Below are positions 7,989-14,044 of a stretch of DNA of 64,000 bases, piece after piece. Source of the DNA: CALDUY01 sp046350255 (GTDB lineage: Bacteria > Planctomycetota > Planctomycetia > Gemmatales > Gemmataceae); the NCBI GenBank assembly GCA_046350255.1, contig JAXMAV010000008.1:62001-126000 (forward strand). The letters run 5' to 3'. Position numbers and translations under genes: made by a program. A model generated the notes under the pieces. It was not told the origin of the DNA. It did not search any database and saw only the letters and a list, made by a program, of their open reading frames with translations. Positions within the stretch are counted from its first letter, which is position 1. Every line of letters starts with the position of its first letter.

Positions 7989-8693
7989 CTATCTGGATTC
8001 GCGGGCCTTCGGTTTCCTGGCCCGCCCACTCGGCGACATCTCCCTGACGACACGGCTCAAAATGTTCCGAATACCCAGCCGGGCCTGGTCAAGTATGTGA
8101 TCGTCCGATGTGACGACCCAGGCGAAATTCGCACGAAACATCATCGCCGTGATCTCAAAAACCAGCTGATTCAGATCGACGTCCGACTGAAGTTCCCCAT
8201 CGTCGCACGCCTGGCGAAGTGCCGCGATGAACATGGCGCCCCATTCGACATGCATCTTCATGACCCGGTCTCGAGCCTGGCTGGGGCGCGGGGCAAGCTG
8301 TGCCGCTACTGTCGCGAAGAAGCATCCACCCGGATAGACCCGATGCAACAGGTGCTGGAAGAACGCTTCCGACAACGCCGTAACTCGAGCGATTCCGCGC
8401 AGCGAGTCGGGGACTTTGCGAATCACGTCGTTTTCAAAGATCTCGGCAGCCATGTCGATGGTCGCCAGCTCCAGTTCCTCCTTGGATTTGAAATGGGCAT
8501 AGAGCCCACTTTTGCTCATTCCGATGTGGTGGGCGAGCTCACCGATCGAAAGCCCTTCCAGGCCGTGGGTCGTGGCCAAACGGGCTGCGGCATCAAGGAT
8601 GGTACGACGGCTCTCAACCCCATCGGCGCGGGACTTACGCACTGTGGCCACCGTTGCGGCTTTTGTGGTTTTTGCTCTTTCTTTAGCGTCCAT
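7989..8693 (-). CDS. TetR/AcrR-family transcriptional regulator
   Basis: The 234-residue product has an N-terminal helix-turn-helix at about residues 28-75 (RRTILDAAARLATTHGLEGLS, then HIGMSKSGLYAHFKSKEEL), the standard TetR DNA-binding domain, followed by a helical ligand-binding domain of the type seen in AcrR-like repressors. A basic tail rich in Arg and Lys ends the protein. It is divergent from a methyltransferase gene, and the 85 bases between them carry a palindrome and a strong promoter, so it probably represses its neighbour and itself. The ligand is unknown. Confidence 0.88.
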   Translation of the reverse strand: MDAKERAKTTKAATVATVRKSRADGVESRRTILDAAARLATTHGLEGLSIGELAHHIGMSKSGLYAHFKSKEELELATIDMAAEIFENDVIRKVPDSLRGIARVTALSEAFFQHLLHRVYPGGCFFATVAAQLAPRPSQARDRVMKMHVEWGAMFIAALRQACDDGELQSDVDLNQLVFEITAMMFRANFAWVVTSDDHILDQARLGIRNILSRVVREMSPSGRARKPKARESR

Positions 8694-8694
8694 G

Positions 8695-8724
8695 TTGACA
8701 TTATAGCACGATCGGCCATACTAT
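8695..8724 (+). promoter_or_regulatory. Consensus-like sigma70 promoter for the methyltransferase
   Basis: TTGACA at 8695-8700 and TACTAT at 8719-8724 have an 18-base spacer. The transcription start would be near 8731, about 48 bases before the ATG at 8779. The promoter lies inside the palindromic operator, as expected for repression by TetR. Confidence 0.5.
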
Positions 8725-8747
8725 TAACGAACGAACGGTCGTGCTAT
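8703..8747. promoter_or_regulatory. Palindromic TetR operator candidate
   Basis: ATAGCACGATCG (8703-8714) and CGGTCGTGCTAT (8736-8747) form an inverted repeat matching at 11 of 12 positions. Inside the right half is ACGAACGAACGGTCGT, a sequence of the kind bound by several TetR repressors. It spans the -10 region of the methyltransferase promoter and starts about 10 bases upstream of the TetR start codon, so one protein could control both directions. Confidence 0.5.
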
Positions 8748-8778
8748 CTAACAGGTGCCTTTCTCCAGGAGGTTTCGC

Positions 8779-9627
8779 ATGTCCGCCATCAGTACCATGT
8801 CCGTCGCCAATTCCTACCATGGGCCCGATTACACCGCGATAAAGCAGCGACAGCAGTCTACCTGGGCCAGCGGCGATTTTTCTGTCGTGGCCGCCCGAAT
8901 CCTTTATCAGGCGGAGCAACTCTGCGAGACAGTCGATTTGCAGGCTGGCTGGCGGGTGCTAGACGTGGCCACGGGGAGCGGAAACGCGGCATTGGCGGCT
9001 GCTCGTCGTGGATGTGAGGCCATTGGCGTTGATTATGTTCCAGCGTTACTGGAACGGGGTCGGATCCGGGCCGAGGCGGAACGTCTGTCCGTTGAGTTTA
9101 TTGAGGGGGATGCGGAGCAACTCCCGTTTCCGGCAGCGACATTCGACGCAGTCCTGTCGATCTACGGCGTGATGTTCGCCCCAAATCATCAACTTGCTGC
9201 TGCCGAGCTGCTGAGGGTCTGCCGTCCGGGTGGCCGCATTGCACTGGCCTGTTGGACGCCGGAAGGGTTCATTGGAGATACCTTTCGACTGTTCTCGCGT
9301 TATCTGCCTCCAACTCCCGGTCTCCAGCCTCCTGTCCGCTGGGGAGATGCGACGTATCAGCGAGAACTTTTCGGATTCGGTGCGGCTTCCATGACGACTT
9401 ACCTGCGAACGGCCATGTTCCGATACCGAAGCGCCGAGGAGAACGTCGAGTTTTTCCGCACCTACTATGGCCCGACACTGCGTGCCTTCGATGCTCTCCC
9501 GGCTGAGCGGCAAGCGGCCTTGAACAATGACCTGCTCTCGCTGGTGCACCAGTATAATCGAAACTCAGGCGCCGGCCCTGTCGCGATTGCTGCAGATTAT
9601 CTCGAAACAGTCATCATCAGGAAGTAA
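8779..9627 (+). CDS. Class I SAM-dependent methyltransferase
   Basis: The 282-residue product has the SAM-binding motif I (VLDVATGSGNAALAAARRG, about residues 60-78), an acidic end of strand 2 (GVDY), GDAEQLPFPAATFDAVLSIYGVMF for motifs II-III, and LRVCRPGGRIALACWTPEG after it. This is the UbiE-like small-molecule methyltransferase pattern. The ATG at 8779 is chosen because AGGAGG lies 6 bases upstream; an upstream ATG at 8755 precedes that site. It is divergent from TetR and probably under its control. The substrate is not predictable. Confidence 0.88.
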   Translation: MSAISTMSVANSYHGPDYTAIKQRQQSTWASGDFSVVAARILYQAEQLCETVDLQAGWRVLDVATGSGNAALAAARRGCEAIGVDYVPALLERGRIRAEAERLSVEFIEGDAEQLPFPAATFDAVLSIYGVMFAPNHQLAAAELLRVCRPGGRIALACWTPEGFIGDTFRLFSRYLPPTPGLQPPVRWGDATYQRELFGFGAASMTTYLRTAMFRYRSAEENVEFFRTYYGPTLRAFDALPAERQAALNNDLLSLVHQYNRNSGAGPVAIAADYLETVIIRK

Positions 9628-9701
9628 CACAGCGTTTGTAGCCCATGCACATAAGTCAGCCGCGGTGGCGGTTCCAGCTATTTCACTGAGAGAAGCTCGA
9701 G

Positions 9702-9995
9702 ATGAAACTGAATGTACCTGGTGTCTTTGGCTTGTTGATACTAACCACTACGATGTTGACAGTCTGCAACGAGACAGGCCACGCCGTGGCCCAACCCGCA
9801 GTCCAGCGTAGCAAATGGGAGTACAGGGTACTTACCCCCTCAGCCATTGAGGAGTTGGGTGGAAAGGGTACAGGTGCGCTGGCTGCTGGGCTGAACAAAC
9901 TCGGCGACGATGGGTGGGAATTGGTGGCGATCGAGCCCGGCCATGTCCCCCCGCCGGTCAAGCTTTCCCGTTATGTGTTCAAACGCCCAAAGTGA
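9702..9995 (+). CDS. Small secreted DUF4177-like protein
   Basis: The 97-residue product begins with a signal peptide of about 30 residues (FGLLILTTTMLTVC...GHAVAQP) and continues with SKWEYRVLTP and LNKLGDDGWELVAIEPGHVP before YVFKRPK. W.Y..... LN.LG..GWELV......YVFKR is the pattern of DUF4177-like small domains. It follows the methyltransferase by 74 bases on the same strand and could share its transcript. Its function is unknown. Confidence 0.65.
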   Translation: MKLNVPGVFGLLILTTTMLTVCNETGHAVAQPAVQRSKWEYRVLTPSAIEELGGKGTGALAAGLNKLGDDGWELVAIEPGHVPPPVKLSRYVFKRPK

Positions 9996-10073
9996 TGTGC
10001 ACCGCACTCATGGCGTCCAGGTGGAGTAGATCTTGCGAAACCACTTTATGACAGCGTCAGGAAACCGCCTGCA

Positions 10074-10502
10074 ATGATTCTCGACCATGCGATATTCATT
10101 AACGCGCCAAAGAGCGTGGTTTGGCAGGTCACCATCGATATCGAACGATGGCCGCAATGGACGCCCACAGTCAAGTCCCTGAAACGACTTGATCAGGGCC
10201 CCTTTGCATGTGGCAGTGCTTCACTGATCCAGCAACCCGGACTACCGGAAGCCAAATGGGTGGTTACGTCGCTCATTCCAGAAGAACGGTTCACCTGGGA
10301 AAGCCGAATCCTTGGGATGCGGATGATCGCCACCCATGAGCTGTCAACTGAGAAGACCGGTACACGGAATGTACTGCGCGTTGAAGTGTCCGGGATATTG
10401 GCAAACCTGCTGTCGCCCCTGTTGCGATCCGCCTTACGCCGTGCACTTGCTCAGGAGAACGCAGATCTCAAGGCCAGGTGTGAATCACTGATCCGGGAAT
10501 AA
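10074..10502 (+). CDS. SRPBCC-family (START-like) protein
   Basis: The 142-residue product starts ILDHAIFINAPKSVVWQV and continues with DIERWPQWTPTVKSLKRLD and PEERFTWESRILGMRMIATHEL. The opening strand, the W.......WP.W motif and the long C-terminal helix (LSPLLRSALRRALAQENADLKARCES) are characteristic of the SRPBCC/polyketide-cyclase-like fold that binds hydrophobic ligands. It follows the DUF4177-like gene by 78 bases. Together with the nearby methyltransferase it suggests small-molecule modification, but no pathway can be named. Confidence 0.75.
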   Translation: MILDHAIFINAPKSVVWQVTIDIERWPQWTPTVKSLKRLDQGPFACGSASLIQQPGLPEAKWVVTSLIPEERFTWESRILGMRMIATHELSTEKTGTRNVLRVEVSGILANLLSPLLRSALRRALAQENADLKARCESLIRE

Positions 10503-10935
10503 CGAGGATACTTCCACACCGATTATCGATGACTATCGAGTGACACGTTTCTCATGGCAGGTCGTACTGACGGCAATTGACATGGACAACAAGAAATGGA
10601 GCTGCCATGACCGTTTCCATATTGGCTGTCCCAAGGTGAGGTACCATCAGAAGACTCATCGATTAATCATCGAACCAGGTGCAATCTGGCACATATCCTG
10701 AGCCAGAGAATGTCAGTTATCCCGATTGAATGTGTGTATTCGCCTGACTGCGATGACCTGGCAGCATTCAGCCCGACCATTACCCGAGTGCACCGTCGCC
10801 ACATTGTCGAGTCGGGGCGACAAGACAGCTATTGATTTTATTGTCGACGGTGTGCAAACCTGGGATGCCGTGTTGCGACGCATTTCCACTGTAAAATCAA
10901 TGCAAGAGTGATCCGAACCGGACTGCGTAAGGCGG
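10503..10935. other. 433-bp AT-richer intergenic stretch with repeat copy A
   Basis: No convincing ordinary gene is visible here. The stretch is visibly AT-richer than most of the window and ends with an 88-bp repeat copy (10810-10897). A 61-codon reading frame (10726-10911) covers that copy but has no clear ribosome site. Confidence 0.5.
10810..10897 (+). repeat. 88-bp repeat, copy A
   Basis: This copy starts AGTCGGGGCGACAAGAC and ends CTGTAAAAT. A second copy of exactly the same length is at 13134-13221 in the same orientation. The first 26 bases differ at two positions, both purine exchanges, and the last nine are identical. Read in frame from AGT, both encode SRGDKTAI followed by 21 variable codons with R-R near the end and a VK ending. 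Here the frame continues four more codons to a TGA. Confidence 0.65.
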
Positions 10936-11223
10936 TCACACGCCTTCGACGATCAAGCCGCGATAGACGGCACCGCGATGACGATGCTGGGCTGCCTCTT
11001 GGTAGGCAGGACTGTAGTACCAGTCTCGGGCTTCTTCGAGGGTCGGAAACTCCGCGATCACGATGCCTTCGACGTCCGGCCCTTCCAGAGTCAGATGCTT
11101 GCCGTAGGCGGCAAGCACCTTCAGCGGGCGGCCATCCAACGTCCCTTTAACCTTTTCCCAGTAGGCTTCCAACTCGGATTGGTCGAGCGTCTTTTCACGC
11201 ATGAACACAACGTAAGCGGGCAT
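10936..11223 (-). CDS. DUF1330-family protein
   Basis: The 95-residue product begins MPAYVVFMREKTLDQSELEA and continues with FPTLEEARDWYYSPAYQEA, the DUF1330 signature. These are small ferredoxin-like-fold proteins, often encoded next to short-chain dehydrogenases. AGGAG lies 7 bases before the ATG at 11223, which decides the start over an upstream ATG at 11301. It is the last gene of a reverse-strand run with the sigma factor and the broken SDR. Confidence 0.85.
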   Translation of the reverse strand: MPAYVVFMREKTLDQSELEAYWEKVKGTLDGRPLKVLAAYGKHLTLEGPDVEGIVIAEFPTLEEARDWYYSPAYQEAAQHRHRGAVYRGLIVEGV

Positions 11224-11255
11224 AGTTTTCTCCTGTATAGGTGTGGGAATCGAGA

Positions 11256-12009
11256 TTAGCTCAACCCGCCAGACGCGAGGATGACTTCGCCGGTCAACCA
11301 ACCGGAGTCATCCGAGGCGAGAAATGAAACAACTTTGGCGATGTCGGACGGCGTACCCATTCGGCCAAGAGGGGTCATGGCGACGAGGTGCTTTTCGATG
11401 GGATTATCGACGCCGTACAGTCCCGCCTCCTTCGTCCCTTCGCTGAGCGTGGCGCCGGGATTGACGGAGTTCACGCGGATCCTTCGCGGAGCCAGTTCTT
11501 TGGCCAGCACGCCGGTCACGGCATCGAGGCCTGCTTTGCTCGCGGCGGTAGATCGAGTATCCGGGTGGTTATGGCTTTCGCGAGGCACCGGAGCCGATAT
11601 TGATGATACCATCCGGGCTGAAATGCTTGAGCGATTCGCGGATGACCAGCAGAGGCCCGAGTAGATTGACGTCGATCTCGCGGTAGAACTCTTCCTCTGT
11701 CAGTTCTGCGACAGGCATCGCCTGATAGACTCCGGCATTGTTGACCAGAATGTCGAGCGAGCTGAAGGCATCCTTCGCCCGCATAAACAGTCGGGCGACA
11801 TCGCCGGCCTTCGCAACATCCGCTTGTATCGCGATGGCACGGCCACCGGCATCAGTAATCGTGTTGACGACAGATTCCGCGCCGGTTCGGTCGCTCGCGT
11901 AGTTCACGACGACGGTCGCACCAGCAGCGGCAAGTTCCTTGGCGATTCCCGATCCGATGCCTTTGGATGATCCCGTGACGAGAGCCACTTTGCTTTTCAA
12001 TTTCGACAT
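11256..12009 (-). pseudogene. Short-chain dehydrogenase/reductase, frame disrupted
   Basis: The N-terminal half (start 12009, GGAGG 7 bases upstream) has the SDR cofactor motif TGSSKGIGSGIA and NNAG, up to INIGSGASRKP, where a TAA lies at 11569-11571. Read through that stop, the same frame gives GYSIY, with the expected catalytic Tyr at 11548-11550. The C-terminal half, AASKAGLDAVTG through NSVNPGAT to the glycine-rich end at 11256, lies in another frame that begins right after that Tyr. The gene therefore carries a nonsense codon and a one-base shift, and the normal product of about 250 residues cannot be made. Sequencing error is possible. It sits between a sigma factor and DUF1330. Confidence 0.8.
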
Positions 12010-12075
12010 GACTTGTCCTCCTTGCCTCCGTAGACACCACGGAATGGAGACTGTGACAGGTCGCTCGAAAGTTCT

Positions 12076-12957
12076 TCAGTTGAGGTGCAGTGCCTTCCCG
12101 AAATCGCCGTTGTCAAGCAGTTGCCGCAGCCAGCCGACCCGATCTTTCGGCTCGAGAAAGGGATGTTCATGAAAGATCGCCGCGTATTGTTCATCCACGA
12201 CATTCTCGATTGTCCGCACGAGACCTTCTGCCGCTTCCGAGACGCGTCGCAGATGCAGCGGGACGAATTGCAGATGATCAGGATTAATATGCCCCGCCTC
12301 AATGAAGCCCTTGGTTTTTTTGGGGCAACGGCAGGTGTTCTTCGCGTTGACCAGGCCGCACTGGCCGTGCATGAACTGATAAAGGTCGCGGCGGGCGCGA
12401 GCGAGGCATTGCCGGAAGTTGTCAGCGGACATTTCCAGGATTTCGCTGCCGACGGTATCGCTGGCTCCGAAGATTTCGCTGAGCGTAAAGATCAACCGTT
12501 GCTTGCGGTCGAGGCAGAGCAGCATCCCGGTGGTGCAGGATATTTTGACTTCTTCGACGAGCAGCGGCACATCGACCGGCACGCTCTTCGGGTCTGGGAG
12601 ATCCAGATCAGGTGTTTCGTTGATGGCATTGGCGTAGCTGGCGAAAGCCTGAGACTCTCTCTCCCCACCCCGACGCCTCATGTTCAGGACGTGGTTTGAC
12701 GTAATTCGGTAGAGCCAGGTGCGAAACTGGCTTGCCCCCTGGAAAGTGCTGAGTCGGGTGATGGCTTTGATCAGCACTTCCTGCGTGACTTCCTCCGCAT
12801 CCTGCGCGTGAAAGACCATCCGCACAGCGATGTTGTAAATCCATGCTTGATGCCGCAGCACCAACTTTTCTAGAGCCTCGCGGCTGCCCTGCATGGCCTG
12901 CTCGATCAGGTCGGCATCTGTCGATTCATCGACGACCTCGGCAAAGGGGTTGTGCAT
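12076..12957 (-). CDS. ECF-like sigma factor with Cys-containing C-terminal extension
   Basis: The 293-residue product has sigma region 2 (ALEKLVLRHQAWIYNIAVRM, then AEEVTQEVLIKAITRLSTF and FRTWLYRITSNHVLNMRRR) and a region 4 near residues 150-200 (LIFTLSEIFG...FRQCLARARRDLYQFM). A C-terminal extension of about 95 residues begins CGLVNAKNTCRCPKKTKGFI, with clustered Cys and Lys. This extended group occurs in several phyla and is longer than ordinary ECF factors (about 180 residues). GAGGAG lies 7 bases before the ATG at 12957; an upstream ATG at 12981 has no such site. It leads the sigma-SDR-DUF1330 run and may transcribe it. Confidence 0.82.
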   Translation of the reverse strand: MHNPFAEVVDESTDADLIEQAMQGSREALEKLVLRHQAWIYNIAVRMVFHAQDAEEVTQEVLIKAITRLSTFQGASQFRTWLYRITSNHVLNMRRRGGERESQAFASYANAINETPDLDLPDPKSVPVDVPLLVEEVKISCTTGMLLCLDRKQRLIFTLSEIFGASDTVGSEILEMSADNFRQCLARARRDLYQFMHGQCGLVNAKNTCRCPKKTKGFIEAGHINPDHLQFVPLHLRRVSEAAEGLVRTIENVVDEQYAAIFHEHPFLEPKDRVGWLRQLLDNGDFGKALHLN

Positions 12958-13312
12958 TGCCGCGCTCCTCGCTAAGAACATCTCATCCTACCTTAACAGA
13001 CATGAACTCCTTGGACACGCGAGGCAAAGGACTGTGACAATCGTGTCTGAAATTTGCAGCTTCCGCCCCGAAAAATTCAAATCCCGCCAACAGTCGCTTT
13101 CGCAACGATTGACGGGATTCGAGTTTATGAATTAGTCGGGGCGACAAGACGGCTATTAAACTTTTTATCTCTCAGCTCAAAGCGTTGCCTGAATCGATCC
13201 GTCGCCTGCTTGCTGTAAAATAACTATGGGCGATCCTTCTCCTAGGGAAGTCATCTGAGATTGAGTTTATCCAATTGGCTTTTTCGAACCACTCACTGAT
13301 ATTCTGTCGCGA
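12958..13312. other. 355-bp gene-free stretch with hairpin and repeat copy B
   Basis: This stretch lies upstream of the reverse-strand sigma gene and downstream of a small reverse-strand membrane protein gene. It contains an imperfect hairpin (ATCCCGCCAA near 13080 paired at 9 of 10 positions with TTGACGGGAT near 13110) and the 88-bp repeat copy B. No ordinary gene is seen. Confidence 0.5.
13134..13221 (+). repeat. 88-bp repeat, copy B
   Basis: This copy begins AGTCGGGGCGACAAGAC and ends CTGTAAAAT, the same length and orientation as the copy at 10810-10897. In frame it reads SRGDKTAIKLFISQLKALP and ends LLAVK followed directly by TAA. An in-frame TGA lies two codons before it, so no start codon is available in this copy. 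The two copies bracket the sigma-SDR-DUF1330 cassette. Confidence 0.65.
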
Positions 13313-13516
13313 TTACTGATTTGGACCAAGTTTCTCATTTTGTTTCTTTTGCTGGTCGCGCCTGATCGCCACCGATCCTATCAGGACCAACAGCATGCAA
13401 AAGCCAGCTGAAGATGTGGAATTCCACTTCTGAGCCTGATCAACGATTGCCCCACCCAGAAAGAGCCCCAGGCCGAGACCGATCAACACTCCTCCCAAAA
13501 CCTGGTTCCATTTCAT
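13313..13516 (-). CDS. Small two-helix membrane protein
   Basis: The 67-residue product has two hydrophobic segments (VLGGVLIGLGLGLFLGGAI and FCMLLVLIGSVAI) and a charged C-terminus (RRDQQKKQNEK). GGAGG lies 8 bases before the ATG at 13516, which decides the start over an ATG 45 bases upstream. The glycine-rich first helix resembles small planctomycete inner-membrane proteins of unknown function. Confidence 0.6.
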   Translation of the reverse strand: MKWNQVLGGVLIGLGLGLFLGGAIVDQAQKWNSTSSAGFCMLLVLIGSVAIRRDQQKKQNEKLGPNQ

Positions 13517-13746
13517 CCAAAATCCTCCACTTCCCAGGTCGGTGGCAAGCATAGTGGGCAATAGATTAATGCCATTGGCTAAGACGTTTGTTTATTTTAT
13601 CTGCATTTCAAGGCGACGTGAATATGGAAAGGTCCGAAATAGACTGTCTGGACTAAATGCACCACGCAGGAGGTGGCCATCGGCCATACGCCGTCCGCAC
13701 AATTCAATGTGACCGCAACATAAGTCCTATGCGACTGCAATGTGAG

Positions 13747-13821
13747 TCGGGATGGCTGGATTTGAACCAGCGTTCTCGTGCGTCCGAGGCACGCGACCAC
13801 TCCAGACTGGTCCACATCCCG
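13747..13821 (-). tRNA. tRNA-Pro(CGG)
   Basis: All arms fold. The acceptor CGGGATG/CATCCCG is perfect with discriminator A73. The D stem is GACC/GGTC, the anticodon stem CGTGC/GCACG has the seven-base loop CTCGGAC (U33, anticodon CGG), and the T stem GCTGG/CCAGC has loop TTCAAAT. Total length is 75. CCA is not encoded: CTCAC follows the discriminator. It reads proline codon CCG, a frequent codon in a GC-rich genome. Confidence 0.92.
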
Positions 13822-13843
13822 AGCATGACCCCGTGCAAGTCGC

Positions 13844-13887
13844 CCAAGCGGTTGAACATGGTGCGTCTACCATTCCGCCACAGGGCC
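13844..13887 (-). other. tRNA 5'-half-like sequence (Leu-type D arm)
   Basis: Reading the reverse strand from 13887, GGCCCTG (acceptor-like) is followed by TG and GCGGAATGGTAGACGC, which is the D arm of bacterial tRNA-Leu almost to the base. Next comes CCATG-TTCAACCG-CTTGG, an anticodon-like arm with a CAA triplet, an oversized eight-base loop and a T-T mismatch. No T arm or matching 3' acceptor follows before tRNA-Pro begins. Its acceptor strand is perfectly complementary to the one at 13901-13907, which lies upstream on the same strand. It is either a decayed tRNA-Leu or one half of a permuted tRNA. Confidence 0.45.
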
Positions 13888-13900
13888 ATGGAAGAAGAGA

Positions 13901-13960
13901 GGCCCTGGAGGGAGTCGAACCCTCACGTCGGTTACCCGACACCCGGTTTACAGCCGGTTT
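13901..13960 (-). other. tRNA 3'-half-like sequence (Tyr-type anticodon arm, class II)
   Basis: On the reverse strand this part has an anticodon arm with loop CTGTAAA (anticodon GTA at 13949-13951), a class II variable arm GTCGG-GTAA-CCGAC, a T arm GAGGG-TTCGACT-CCCTC, and a 3' acceptor strand CAGGGCC. These are the features of a bacterial tRNA-Tyr 3' half. The 5' side is wrong: no matching acceptor, no D stem, and too many bases before the anticodon stem. The only perfect partner for CAGGGCC nearby is GGCCCTG at 13881-13887, 13 bases further downstream on this strand. Confidence 0.5.
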
Positions 13961-14044
13961 GTTTGTACGCTTATGCTGTTGGGCACGGTGGCCACACTCT
14001 TCAGACGCAGGTTACGCACGCCAGGTTCGCGCTGGTTATTCTCA

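Noticed and set aside
13727..13942. A reverse-strand frame across the tRNA cluster
   Set aside because: It is the typical false protein produced by reading through tRNA-Pro and the tRNA halves.
13844..13960. A single tRNA interrupted by an intron
   Set aside because: The order is 3' half before 5' half on the transcribed strand, so an intron cannot explain it; permutation or decay is needed.
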